NCBI GenBank assembly: GCA_013166775.1
Contig: JABLTJ010000011.1
Location: 31,096 to 95,095 of the forward strand
Source of the DNA: Promethearchaeati archaeon
GTDB lineage: Archaea; Asgardarchaeota; Heimdallarchaeia; Heimdallarchaeales; Heimdallarchaeaceae
Direction of reading: 5' to 3'
DNA length: 64,000 nt
The notes under the pieces were generated by a model that saw nothing but the letters and a program-made list of their open reading frames with translations, was not told where the DNA came from and did not search any database. Within the stretch, counting starts at the first letter, position 1. Each line of letters begins with the position of its first letter. The position numbers and the translations under genes are program-made. This document shows positions 1 through 9,031 of this stretch, piece by piece.

Positions 1-332
1 CCATCACCATCATCTGTTATCGTCAGGTAATCTGCTTTATCTGGATAATCATCTACTTTACTTTTTGGACCAGAAACAGTATTATCAATTTCTATAATAT
101 TATCTTCAGTCATTAAGTCTGCAATGACTGTTATAGAAGCAGTTTCTGCCTCACAATCAATTAAAATATTGTATTCTGAAATTCCTAGAGGTAATGGCTC
201 TGAATCACTTAAAACACCATATTCAATATATCTAAAACTAGTATTTTTTACAGCAAAGTAAGTTCCAGCACTAATTCCTGCTATTATAACCATACTCCCT
301 ACAATAATTCCGAATAAGTTACTATTCTTCAT
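1..332 (-). CDS. Membrane-anchored extracytoplasmic protein, partial
   Basis: This reading frame starts at an ATG at 332 (minus strand) and runs off the left edge with no stop, giving about 110 residues. Residues 5-27 form one hydrophobic segment (FGIIVGSMVIIAGISAGTYF) after a short Lys-containing N-terminus, so it is a signal anchor or signal peptide. The rest is polar and acidic, with alternating beta-type residues, and reads like the start of an extracellular domain. I do not recognise the family. The call rests on an open frame to the edge and a plausible N-terminus. Confidence 0.6.
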   Translation of the reverse strand, partial: MKNSNLFGIIVGSMVIIAGISAGTYFAVKNTSFRYIEYGVLSDSEPLPLGISEYNILIDCEAETASITVIADLMTEDNIIEIDNTVSGPKSKVDDYPDKADYLTITDDGD

Positions 333-533
333 AAATAACCATGGTTTACCTTTCTATAAAAAGGGGAACAAACGACAAATAATTTCCAATTAAAGACATT
401 AATCCTTAATTTCTTCTTTTTCATTTTAGAGGATTTTTAGAAAAGATTCATAACTGTTATACCTGAGACAATGCAGCTAATATCTCCAATTTGAATGGGT
501 ATAATGGTTTTGTTAAATTGAAAATATGATAGG

Positions 534-544
534 TTTTATAAAAT
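534..544 (+). promoter_or_regulatory. TATA box of the first HAD gene
   Basis: The T/A-rich box TTTTATAAAAT is centred about 28 nt before the ATG at 567. That is the spacing expected when transcription begins at or next to the start codon (leaderless). No Shine-Dalgarno sequence lies between them. Confidence 0.45.
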
Positions 545-566
545 AGTAGTTTAAGTCAGATTACCG

Positions 567-1283
567 ATGAAGACTTTTCATAACGTAGACACGCTACTTT
601 TCGATATGGATGGAACCCTAACTGATCTTGGAAAAAGATGGTGGGATCCGTTTTTCAGAGCTTATGATAAAATAAGACCTGAAGAAAATCAGATTAAAAA
701 GAAAGAAATATTTGAAAAGACACTAATTAGCATTATGGAAACTTCAATGGGTAGTCCAAGAATGCTTAAATTGAAAACGTTTTGGAGAGCATCGCGAGAT
801 TTAGAATTATCTTTATTTGATACATTTAGAGCTATCAAGTTCTTAAGAACAGATCCTTTGGCTTTCAAAGACATTCAGCCACTTGATGGTGTGGAAGAAG
901 TTTTGAAAACACTTCAATTTCGAGGGTACAAGATGGCTCTAGTAACTAGTGCAGGAGACGATACTGTAGAAAAAGCAAAATTGAAACTAAAAATGTTAAA
1001 TTCGTTTGATCTTATTATTACAAGAAACTCTGTTAAAAGAATAAAACCTTACCCTGATGCAATTCTGTTAGCAAGTAAAGAATTGGGTAAGAATCCAAGT
1101 TCTTGTGTCATGATAGGTGACTTCCCTCAAGATGTCCAAGCAGGGAAAAATGCTGGAGCAAAAACAATCGCAATTCTGGGTCTTAACGCTAAATACACTA
1201 GAGAGAGATTGATAGAAAAAAATCCAGATGCCTTATTATCATCAATCCAGGAATTACCAGAGTTGTTTCCAAATTTAGTTTAG
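567..1283 (+). CDS. HAD-superfamily phosphatase (copy 1)
   Basis: A 238-residue cytoplasmic HAD hydrolase. Motif I is DMDGT with Asp13 (nucleophile) and Asp15. A helical cap occupies about residues 20-100. Motif II is VTSA near 126-129, motif III is the Lys in KRIKPYPDA (Lys160), and motif IV is GDFPQD at 184-189. The order and length fit the phosphoglycolate phosphatase-like subgroup, which hydrolyses small phosphate esters. The substrate cannot be read from sequence. The gene ends 36 nt before a close paralogue on the same strand, so the two are a tandem duplication and probably one transcript. Confidence 0.88.
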   Translation: MKTFHNVDTLLFDMDGTLTDLGKRWWDPFFRAYDKIRPEENQIKKKEIFEKTLISIMETSMGSPRMLKLKTFWRASRDLELSLFDTFRAIKFLRTDPLAFKDIQPLDGVEEVLKTLQFRGYKMALVTSAGDDTVEKAKLKLKMLNSFDLIITRNSVKRIKPYPDAILLASKELGKNPSSCVMIGDFPQDVQAGKNAGAKTIAILGLNAKYTRERLIEKNPDALLSSIQELPELFPNLV

Positions 1284-1319
1284 TAGGATTTTTAAGTAAG
1301 TTAAGTTTCCTTACCTTCC

Positions 1320-2027
1320 ATGGAGTCCTTGAAGAAGGTAGACACATTATTTTTTGACATGGATGGGACTCTTACAGATCTTTGGAAGAGATATCGAGAT
1401 CCTTTCTATAGAGCACTTAATAAAATAAAACCAAATCATGATAAGAAAAGATTGCAGGAAGTTTTTGAAAAAACGTTAGCTGAATTTCTAAAAACTTTTG
1501 AAGGAAAATCAAGACTTATAAGATTGAAACTCTTCAGGAAATCTCGAAAAGAGATGGGAGGATCATTGATCGATTCTTTCAGAATTATGAAGATAGTTCT
1601 TTCAGATCCAATGGCATTCAGGAACGTTGAACCTATAGAAGGTGTTAGAAGCACTTTAGAGATACTTCAAAAAAGGGGATATGGATTAGCATTAGTAACT
1701 AATGCAAGTGATAAAACAGTGGATGTAGCTAAAGAGAAACTGAAGATTTTGAAATCTTTTGATATTTTAGTCACGAGAAATACTGTTAAGCGTATAAAAC
1801 CACATCCAGATGCTCTGCTGTATGTGTGTGAACAATTAGGAAAAGATCCGAGAATGTGTGCGATGATAGGAGATTTCCCTCAAGATATTAAGGCAGGAAA
1901 AGCTGCAGGAACAAAAACAATTGCTATCTTGGGAGATAATAGAAAATACACCGAAGAAGAGATAAGATCATTAAATCCAGATTTAGTATTAGAATCATTT
2001 CAAGAATTGCTCCAGATATTTCCCTGA
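1320..2027 (+). CDS. HAD-superfamily phosphatase (copy 2)
   Basis: A 235-residue paralogue of the preceding gene, collinear along its whole length. All catalytic motifs are at the same positions: Asp13 and Asp15 in DMDGT, VTNA near 126-129, Lys160 in KRIKPHPDA, and GDFPQD at 184-189. The cap domain (about 25-100) is the most divergent part, which suggests the two enzymes may differ in substrate. Only 36 nt separate the genes and no TATA box is evident between them, so copy 2 is probably co-transcribed with copy 1. Its 3' end faces the secreted protease gene. Confidence 0.88.
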   Translation: MESLKKVDTLFFDMDGTLTDLWKRYRDPFYRALNKIKPNHDKKRLQEVFEKTLAEFLKTFEGKSRLIRLKLFRKSRKEMGGSLIDSFRIMKIVLSDPMAFRNVEPIEGVRSTLEILQKRGYGLALVTNASDKTVDVAKEKLKILKSFDILVTRNTVKRIKPHPDALLYVCEQLGKDPRMCAMIGDFPQDIKAGKAAGTKTIAILGDNRKYTEEEIRSLNPDLVLESFQELLQIFP

Positions 2028-2067
2028 AATCAAAAAAAAGAGAATACAATATTTTGAAAAAAAGAAA

Positions 2068-2958
2068 TTAGATCAGCTGGAATGTCTGATCTAAATTACC
2101 ATCATATTCTTCAGGAATCATTACTCCAGTGTGGTAAGGAAAATTAGCTGATGCATAAGCAAAAGCTTCTTCCATTGTAGTTCTGGGTTTGGAGTTGAAG
2201 TAATCAATCAAAGTGAATTCTAAGAAGTAGTAGGTCCATAATCCGTTATTAAATTCAGGTGCGTCCCAACCCATACCTTTAGTAGTACAAGCTGCTGCAA
2301 AATAAATGTATTCACTGTTGGTTAAGTTCATTAAATCTGGTCCAAATCCTCCAGCAAAGCAGTGGTCAATGAAAATGAAAATGCTTTCTGCGATAGCTAA
2401 TTCAAGTATAGATGCTAGTTCATAATCCCAGAATCTTCCGTCTTCGTCATTTTCAGCATCACCTAGATCCCACATACATAGAAAGCTTCCACCCTTATGA
2501 TCTGTAGAACCATGTCCAGAAGTCATAAAAGATATTACATCATTTTCTCCTGCATTTGCAATGACATTGCATAGTGCTTGTTTAACGTTATATTCAGTTG
2601 CTAAACCATCTAATTGAGGATAATAACTTGTGTCATCTCCAAAGAGCAATATATGCTCGTACCCTAGTTCTGTTAAGTAAAGATACCAATCTGTAGCGTC
2701 ATCATCAGCTAATCCAAGATCACTAATGGCTTTGTAATCACTAATTCCAACTATTATTGCCCAATGCTCAGCTTTTCCATTAGCAGGAGGAACAATATCA
2801 GCAGAATATTCCAGTGATGTTGAAGAAATGGTGTCAAAAGAGAAATTGATATCTCTTGAAGCGAGTGATGAATATTGTTGTATAGAAATTCCAAAGAATA
2901 GACTGGATAGAAGGATAATTAGTACAAAATTTGTTTTTGTATGTTTCATATCAATCAC
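2068..2958 (-). CDS. Secreted caspase-like cysteine peptidase (clan CD)
   Basis: A 296-residue protein with an N-terminal signal peptide or anchor (hydrophobic about residues 11-27). The domain begins AIIVGISDY near 67-75, followed by ADDDAT, which is typical of metacaspase and orthocaspase p20 domains. The probable catalytic dyad is His149 in TSGHGS and Cys200 in IDHCFAGG. No C-terminal anchor or extra domain follows, so it may be released outside the cell. Family knowledge predicts an endopeptidase of the C14/C13 fold; the cleavage specificity is unknown. A second ATG three codons in (2949) could be the true start. The gene stands alone and converges with the HAD pair. Confidence 0.82.
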   Translation of the reverse strand: MIDMKHTKTNFVLIILLSSLFFGISIQQYSSLASRDINFSFDTISSTSLEYSADIVPPANGKAEHWAIIVGISDYKAISDLGLADDDATDWYLYLTELGYEHILLFGDDTSYYPQLDGLATEYNVKQALCNVIANAGENDVISFMTSGHGSTDHKGGSFLCMWDLGDAENDEDGRFWDYELASILELAIAESIFIFIDHCFAGGFGPDLMNLTNSEYIYFAAACTTKGMGWDAPEFNNGLWTYYFLEFTLIDYFNSKPRTTMEEAFAYASANFPYHTGVMIPEEYDGNLDQTFQLI

Positions 2959-3366
2959 TTAGGTCGTATAAACCTGATACTCAATTGAAAAGCAAAATAT
3001 CATTGTTTTTCTTTAAAAAACTAAAGTAGAGATTCCAAATTCATAACTAAAATCTCAAATTAAAAAGAGATAGAAGTTAGAGAATGGAAGGAGGTTTGAG
3101 AGAATGGTGAAGATAGAATCAATTACTTAACATATTGTTGTCGACACAACTACTCAGAGTTCTACTATATCATGAGTCTTAGGTGGTATTGGGTTAGATA
3201 ATTTCTCAATAGCCATAGACAGCCGAGATTCATTGGTGTAGGAACTGGTTTGGGTAAGATTTGAACATCATTAATTTTGTAATCATCAGTAAATAAAATA
3301 TTGATATATTCTAATTTCATGTTGTCTTTCAGTAAATCAAATAAATGTATACAAAAATGTAAACCT
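2959..3366. other. Intergenic stretch with possible gene remnant
   Basis: About 400 bases without an intact gene. On the minus strand around 3165-3245 there is a short coding-like frame with no start (RLSMAIEKLSNPIPPKTHD), which may be the tail of a lost gene. Nothing else is identifiable. The frame upstream of the DNA glycosylase start at 3367 opens from a TTG at 3301 but does not look like protein. Confidence 0.25.
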
Positions 3367-3822
3367 ATGTCAAACGAAAATGCTAGAACTGGATGGTTTT
3401 TCAGAGATGGAGAACTGCTAGATGATAATGCATACTTTGAGAATATGTCTAGAGCTGTATTTCAAGCAGGTTTGAGCTGGCAAATGATTGCAGATAAATG
3501 GCTAGCTTTCAGGAAAGCATTCAAGGATTTTGACATAGAAGAAGTTGGCAATTTCGATGAAGAAGACATTGAAAGATTGCTTTCAGATAAAAGTATAATT
3601 CGAAATAGATCAAAGATTGAAGCTGTTATAGTAAATGCGATTGAGTTTGTAAAAATAAAAGAGGAATTTGAGTCCTTTCGAAATTACATAGATAATCTAG
3701 ATAAATCAGAAAATTACAAATTTGTTAAGAAAGAATTGGGAAAAAGATTTTCTAGAATGGGACCAAAATCAGCTATGATTTATTTGTATAGTATTGGAGA
3801 AAATATAAAACACGAAGAATAA
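3367..3822 (+). CDS. DNA-3-methyladenine glycosylase I (Tag)-like protein
   Basis: A 151-residue protein matching the Tag family: FQAGLSWQMI, the FRKAFKDFD helix, and IIRNRSKIEAVIVNA. Tag enzymes remove 3-methyladenine from alkylated DNA. This is a short form: it ends just after the region matching FVGTTICYSFMQACG in E. coli Tag and lacks the C-terminal zinc ligands. The residue matching the E. coli Glu38 position before QAGLSW is not acidic (AVFQAGLSW). The start is placed at the ATG at 3367. An upstream TTG (3301) would add 22 residues with no resemblance to the family. Activity is uncertain. Confidence 0.75.
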   Translation: MSNENARTGWFFRDGELLDDNAYFENMSRAVFQAGLSWQMIADKWLAFRKAFKDFDIEEVGNFDEEDIERLLSDKSIIRNRSKIEAVIVNAIEFVKIKEEFESFRNYIDNLDKSENYKFVKKELGKRFSRMGPKSAMIYLYSIGENIKHEE

Positions 3823-3858
3823 CTAGAATGAATATTGCAGATATTTAACTAATTTTTA

Positions 3859-4038
3859 TTATGCATCATCAAGTTCTTCAAAATCAAGCTTAAAATGATT
3901 TGAAGCTAAGAAGACTTCTGGATTATGTACAAATTCAATCAAACAATCCCTCTGACAAAAATATAATGTTTTACCCTTGTAAGCTGTTTTAACGATATTT
4001 TTAGGAAGATGGGCACCACAACATGTTTTTGTAGCCAT
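3859..4038 (-). CDS. Small YHS/TRASH-like zinc protein
   Basis: A 59-residue ORF from an ATG at 4038 to a TAA at 3859. Cysteines lie at 6, 7, 28 and 32 in the pattern TCCGAHL...KGKTLYFCQRDCLIEFVHNPEVFL. This matches the YHS/TRASH treble-clef layout, in which an aromatic-Cys-x3-Cys segment is followed by Phe and Asn-Pro-x-x-Phe-Leu. Such domains bind metals and occur in copper or heavy-metal handling proteins and sensors. Here the domain makes up the whole protein, with a short acidic tail (DFEELDDA). It lies alone between the Tag-like gene and the S41 protease. The role is inferred from the domain only. Confidence 0.68.
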   Translation of the reverse strand: MATKTCCGAHLPKNIVKTAYKGKTLYFCQRDCLIEFVHNPEVFLASNHFKLDFEELDDA

Positions 4039-4128
4039 ATGTAATTTATTGTGAATTTCTAATTAAGAATTATGCTTTAACAAAATTCTAAAACATTTAT
4101 TATCAATTCAATTAAAAAGTTAATATAG

Positions 4129-4138
4129 ATATATAAAT
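4129..4138 (+). promoter_or_regulatory. TATA box of the S41 protease gene
   Basis: ATATATAAAT is centred about 28-29 nt before the ATG at 4162, the spacing of a leaderless archaeal promoter. An upstream ATG at 4156 is followed at once by TAA, which supports 4162 as the start. Confidence 0.4.
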
Positions 4139-4161
4139 GTGTCTTCAAAGATACTAATGTA

Positions 4162-5631
4162 ATGAGACAGAAACACTCTCAAAATTTTTTAGAATATAAG
4201 AAAAAAATCCCTAAAGCTAGACTCCTAGAAGATTACTTGATATTTAGAGAGAGTCTTGAAGCAATTCATCCTTCGATTTACAGGTATAGAAAGCAAGAAG
4301 AAGTCCAAGAAGAGTTTAATGAGATAAGAAACAAGATTTCTTATGATATGATTTCTCTTGATTTTTTCACATTTATAGCTCCTTTAATTAGTTTCATAGG
4401 AGATGGGCATACAAATATTATACCTAGTCTTACATTTATGGATTGGTTAAAAAATGAAAATGGCGTTTTTCCTCTAAAACCTATTTTCATAGAAAATAAA
4501 TTTTTCATAAATCATAATTATACTAATTTGGAAGAATTAGATCTAAAGTGTGAAATTTTATACATCGATAGTTTTCCAATAAATGAAATTGTTAAACATT
4601 TATTTGATTTTATTCAAATCGATGGAATAGGTGACGAAAGAAAATACAGAAAATTAGAAAATGTTTTCCAAATCCTATACAGTTTGGTATATGGAGTAAA
4701 AACTGAATTCCAAATTGAATTCAGAAAATCCAATGAAAAACAGACCAATAGCATAAGAATTAAATCTATGACGAGAGAAAATATTGAGCAAATTAAGAAA
4801 ATTAAATATCCGGAGGAACTTTACAGACCACTCTATAATTTAAGAATTCTTAATGATAGAGATACAGCTGTTCTTAAAATTCGTTCATTCTTAAATGGAA
4901 AGAAATTTGCTAAAGTTTACAAAAACAAACACTACAAAAACGAAGGAAAGTTGAATAAATTTCTAAAACATGCTTTTAAATTGGTTAAAAAGAAAGAAAT
5001 ACACAATCTAATTATTGATATAAGAGATAATGATGGTGGAAAGAAAACCAATAGTGCGTTTCTTTATAGATATTTGAGCGATAAAACATTCAAGTTTTAC
5101 AAGGATTGTTATATAAATAAAAATTGTTTTGATTTTCTCAAGAGAAATAATAAAAAAATTGATAGTTTAATTACTAAAACTCTTCCTAAATTATCCATTG
5201 AGCAAAATTACTATAAATTTGAAAATTATTTTTTTATGCAATCATTGTACAAAACTCATAAACCTAAAAAAAATAGATTCAGTGGAGTTGTTTATATTAT
5301 TCTTAATGGAAGAACATTTTCTGCAGCAGGAGAATTTGCTGCTATATGTCATAACGCTCAAGCAGCTGCTATCGTGGGAGAAGAAACAAGTGCAGGATAT
5401 CTAGGGAATACAGCAGGACATATCGTCAAAGTAGAACTACCTGCATCAAAAATAAGAATTTTCATTCCAATTTTACAGTTTAATAATGCTTTAGAAGGAA
5501 AGGATTTTGGTAGAGGAATTATCCCACAGTATAGTGTAGAAAAAACTATTGAAGGTTTTAGTTCAGGAAAAGACACTGAACTCGAATTTATCTTTGAATT
5601 AATACAAGATAAACGAAACACACACAAATAG
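4162..5631 (+). CDS. S41-family (C-terminal processing type) serine protease
   Basis: A 489-residue protein with an N-terminal helical region containing GDGHTN (an S41 signature near residue 93), a middle region, and a C-terminal S41 core. The core has LIIDIRDNDGG, then NGRTFSAAGEFAA with the probable nucleophile Ser387, then GEETSAGYLGN. S41 peptidases (CtpA, tricorn-like) cleave proteins or peptides using a Ser-Lys or Ser-His arrangement. No signal peptide or PDZ domain is apparent, so it probably acts in the cytoplasm on peptides. It is a single-gene unit with its own promoter. Confidence 0.8.
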   Translation: MRQKHSQNFLEYKKKIPKARLLEDYLIFRESLEAIHPSIYRYRKQEEVQEEFNEIRNKISYDMISLDFFTFIAPLISFIGDGHTNIIPSLTFMDWLKNENGVFPLKPIFIENKFFINHNYTNLEELDLKCEILYIDSFPINEIVKHLFDFIQIDGIGDERKYRKLENVFQILYSLVYGVKTEFQIEFRKSNEKQTNSIRIKSMTRENIEQIKKIKYPEELYRPLYNLRILNDRDTAVLKIRSFLNGKKFAKVYKNKHYKNEGKLNKFLKHAFKLVKKKEIHNLIIDIRDNDGGKKTNSAFLYRYLSDKTFKFYKDCYINKNCFDFLKRNNKKIDSLITKTLPKLSIEQNYYKFENYFFMQSLYKTHKPKKNRFSGVVYIILNGRTFSAAGEFAAICHNAQAAAIVGEETSAGYLGNTAGHIVKVELPASKIRIFIPILQFNNALEGKDFGRGIIPQYSVEKTIEGFSSGKDTELEFIFELIQDKRNTHK

Positions 5632-5791
5632 CTAGAAGACTCTTTTTAATTCTATTATCTAAAAGAAGAAAGAAGAGATAACACAATTCTCTTTCACTTT
5701 CTTTCTTTTTCTCGATGATGTCACTAAAATAGAAACAAAAATCTATGAGAATGTCACAAAAGTTAAGAAACAGAGCTGTTAATATTTGTTT

Positions 5792-7855
5792 ATGTATAAG
5801 AACAGAAAGCGAAAATTTACAACAACTATTTGCTTAGTATTCTTACTTGTTGCTGTTATATTATTAGAATTTTCAAATAACAGCACAATTGGAACTATAG
5901 CAGAAAACGAATCAGATCTAAAAATAAAACTGCAATATTGGACTGAAGGAATTATAATTTCAGATGCAAATATCTCAGCTCTTAGCTCATCTGGAACAGG
6001 ATCAAATTCAGATCCCTATATAATCGACAACCTGTTCATAGACACAACTGATTCTCTTGCAGTAGAATTTGAAGGAGTATCAACTTCAACTCACTATGTG
6101 CTTCGTGACTCTTACCTTAAAGGTAGTACTTACGGTGTCTATATTTCTGATTCCATTTTTGGAAAAGCATCAATAATCAACTGCACAATTGAGGGAGCTC
6201 TATCAGTAGGAGGTCCAAATGCTCGTTATTTGCTAGTTCATAATAACACATTAACCTTTAATCAGGGAAGCTCCTTTAGAAAAGGAATAACATTCACTGA
6301 AAATATCATAATCTCAAAAAGTCCATATAGTGTTCATTTAGGAAGATTTCGAAATGAAGATAATATAATAAAAGACAACGTCTTTTACGGAAATAACTCA
6401 GAAATCCTCCTTAACAATATAGTAAATTCAACCATTGAAAACAATGTATTACATAATGCAGGCTTTGATTTCTCAAATAATGATGTTAAAGAAACTACAA
6501 ACAATACAATGGAAGGAAATACAATTGATGGAAAACCATATGGTTTCTTCTACAACAAAACAGGAGAAATAATAGATGGAGATATCTATGGACAAATATA
6601 CCTTTTCAATTCTGTTAACTCTGAAATTAAAGATCATACTCTAAGTGGTTCCGGTTATGGAATACAAATCCACAAATGTACAGATATAGTTGTAGACAGT
6701 GTAGAAATAACAGGTAAAAATGGTATTGATATCAAGGAATCTGTGGATATTCTGATTGAAAAGAATGTTCTGGTAGGTTATGGCAATGGGATAAATCTAA
6801 ATTTAGTAAATGATATAGATCTTCAAAACAATCATCTTACAGGATTTGCGTACGGGATTGATAGCTTTCTGGTAGATGAATTGTACATAAATAATAACAC
6901 CATTTTAGAAAATGAAGATAATGGCATCTATCTCGATGATTGTGACAATATAGAGATTTGGTTCAATATAGTAACCATCAATGTTGAAGTACCAGGATCA
7001 GAACCAGCTCTAGTCTTCTGGGGATGTGAAAACGTAACAATATTCTATAATGTATTCATAAACCTAGGAAATAATACAGAATCACCAGTAGAAGGGAATT
7101 CATCTACAAATGTAATATGGTATGACGAAACATTAGATGTAGGAAATCATTATTCAGATTGGATTGGTGCAGGAAATTACTTAATACCAGGAGATGTAGG
7201 GAGTATAGATATTTATCCATTCATCGATGTAGATGGAGATTTACTTGAAGAATATGAGGAAGTAGTGGTGTACCACACCAATCCATTCGAAACAGATAGC
7301 GATAATGATGGTTTAGATGATAATGAAGAAATAAATACATACAACACAGATCCTTTATCAAACGATAGTGATTCTGATGGAATGGATGATTTATGGGAAG
7401 TAACAAATGGTACAGATCCTAACACAGATGATGCTGATGAAGACCTAGATGATGACGGTTTGACAAATATTGAGGAATATAATCTCAATACATTACCAAC
7501 AAATAATGACACTGACGCTGATGGAATGGATGATTATTGGGAAGCCACATATGGAACAGACCCATTGATTGATGATGCCGAAAACGATCCAGATGAAGAT
7601 GGATTGACTAACTTAACCGAATATAGTTTGGGTACTCTTCCAATGAATAACGATACAGATGGCGATAGTTTTACAGATGGTGTGGAGGTTATAGAAGGAA
7701 CAGATCCATTAGATCCAAATGATTATCCAAAATACGCACCTATAGGGCTTATTTTAGGATTAATTTTTGGTCTAGTAGTTCCATTAGGTGTAGCTGTTCT
7801 TGTGGTTCTAGCTAGAAAAGGTAAAATCACATTACCATTTATTAAGAAAAAATAG
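5792..7855 (+). CDS. Surface right-handed beta-helix protein with TSP3-like acidic repeats
   Basis: A 687-residue exported protein. It has a basic N-terminus and hydrophobic signal (about residues 8-27). A long parallel beta-helix (about 45-480) consists of repeated N-x-I/V turns such as NNTI and ENNV, in the NosD/pectate-lyase-like class. Then come several DxDxDGxxD calcium-binding-type repeats (about 480-640). A C-terminal transmembrane helix (about 650-675) ends in KKK. The layout is that of a cell-surface adhesin or carbohydrate-binding protein anchored by its C-terminus. The frame opens at a TTG (5786), but the ATG at 5792 is the likelier start. Confidence 0.8.
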   Translation: MYKNRKRKFTTTICLVFLLVAVILLEFSNNSTIGTIAENESDLKIKLQYWTEGIIISDANISALSSSGTGSNSDPYIIDNLFIDTTDSLAVEFEGVSTSTHYVLRDSYLKGSTYGVYISDSIFGKASIINCTIEGALSVGGPNARYLLVHNNTLTFNQGSSFRKGITFTENIIISKSPYSVHLGRFRNEDNIIKDNVFYGNNSEILLNNIVNSTIENNVLHNAGFDFSNNDVKETTNNTMEGNTIDGKPYGFFYNKTGEIIDGDIYGQIYLFNSVNSEIKDHTLSGSGYGIQIHKCTDIVVDSVEITGKNGIDIKESVDILIEKNVLVGYGNGINLNLVNDIDLQNNHLTGFAYGIDSFLVDELYINNNTILENEDNGIYLDDCDNIEIWFNIVTINVEVPGSEPALVFWGCENVTIFYNVFINLGNNTESPVEGNSSTNVIWYDETLDVGNHYSDWIGAGNYLIPGDVGSIDIYPFIDVDGDLLEEYEEVVVYHTNPFETDSDNDGLDDNEEINTYNTDPLSNDSDSDGMDDLWEVTNGTDPNTDDADEDLDDDGLTNIEEYNLNTLPTNNDTDADGMDDYWEATYGTDPLIDDAENDPDEDGLTNLTEYSLGTLPMNNDTDGDSFTDGVEVIEGTDPLDPNDYPKYAPIGLILGLIFGLVVPLGVAVLVVLARKGKITLPFIKKK

Positions 7856-7964
7856 CAATTGCTATTCTTTTCATTTTTTCATTATTAATTACATTTGTAT
7901 TTGCTTTATATGAAAATTTAAAATACATTTGTTCTTTGGAGATACAAACTGAGGAAGATGCAAG

Positions 7965-8924
7965 ATGCTTGAAAAAAGAACACTTGGAAAAACCAACATC
8001 AAAGTATCACCTATTGGGATAGGTGTAATGATGTGGATGGGAGGTAAAGGTATCATTGGTCGTATTGCACCTAATGTATCAGATGAAATCAAGAACAATA
8101 TTATCAAAGAGTCGTTTGACGGTGGCATCAATTTTTTTGATACTGCAGAAATGTATGGTTTTGGAAGATCTGAAGCAAATTTAGCTAAATCTTTGAAAGC
8201 AAACAGTATTGAAGATAAAGACGTGGTTATTGGTACAAAATGGGCACCTATGTTTCGAAGAGCAAGAAATATGCGTAGAACTATTAACAAACGTCTTCAA
8301 TATCTCGATGATTATACAATCGATCTCTATATGATCCATCAACCAATCAGCTTTTCTACAATCAAAACTGAAATGAATGAACTTGCAAGACTTGTAGAAA
8401 GTGAAAAGGTTAAATCTGTAGGGATAAGCAACTACAATGCAAAAAAAATGAGAAAAGCTCATGAAGAACTGGAGAAGTTAAGAATACCCTTAGCTGCCAA
8501 TCAAGTAAACTATAGTTTAGTAAGAAGAAATATTGAAACTAATGGAATATTGGATACTGCTAAAGAGCTTGGGGTTACAATTACTGCCTATACACCACTT
8601 GCTGGAGGTCTCCTAACTGGTAAACTACATAACAATCCAGAAATGATGAAAAATAAGTTTGCAATGTATCGTATGGTTGCTAAGAGGAATATGGAAGAAA
8701 GCACTCCATTAGTTGAAACTTTAACAGAGATAGGTAAAACACACGAAGTTCTTCCAGGTCAAGTTGCTCTGAACTGGTTAGTTACTTATCATGGAAATAC
8801 AGTAATTACTATACCAGGTGCAACAAAAGCTTATCAAGCTAAAGAGAGTGCCGGAGCGATGGCTTTCAACTTGAGTAAAACTGAATCTGAGGAAATTGCT
8901 GAAGTATCAGAAATCTTCCTTTAG
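7965..8924 (+). CDS. Aldo/keto reductase
   Basis: A 319-residue NADPH-dependent oxidoreductase with the AKR TIM-barrel signatures. The catalytic tetrad is visible: Asp59 and Tyr64 (FFDTAEMYGFGRSE), Lys92 (VIGTKWAP) and His125 (LYMIHQP). IPGATK near the C-terminus belongs to the cofactor phosphate site. The length is typical, and the sequence resembles the voltage-gated potassium channel beta/YghZ-like branch. The physiological carbonyl substrate is unknown. A purine-rich GAGGAAG lies about 10 nt before the ATG, and an A/T box (TTTAAAATAC) lies about 43 nt upstream. Confidence 0.9.
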   Translation: MLEKRTLGKTNIKVSPIGIGVMMWMGGKGIIGRIAPNVSDEIKNNIIKESFDGGINFFDTAEMYGFGRSEANLAKSLKANSIEDKDVVIGTKWAPMFRRARNMRRTINKRLQYLDDYTIDLYMIHQPISFSTIKTEMNELARLVESEKVKSVGISNYNAKKMRKAHEELEKLRIPLAANQVNYSLVRRNIETNGILDTAKELGVTITAYTPLAGGLLTGKLHNNPEMMKNKFAMYRMVAKRNMEESTPLVETLTEIGKTHEVLPGQVALNWLVTYHGNTVITIPGATKAYQAKESAGAMAFNLSKTESEEIAEVSEIFL

Positions 8925-9031
8925 TTTCCTTTTCTTTACTTTATTATAGACCATTCAAATGAAAATGATTATATAAATCACTATCAAAGAAGCACCAAGA
9001 TTAACATACAAGTATTTGAGCTGACATAGCC

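Noticed and set aside
7213..7512. Antisense ORFs over the acidic repeats of the surface protein
   Set aside because: Repeated GAT/GAC-rich codons produce Ser-rich antisense frames by composition alone.
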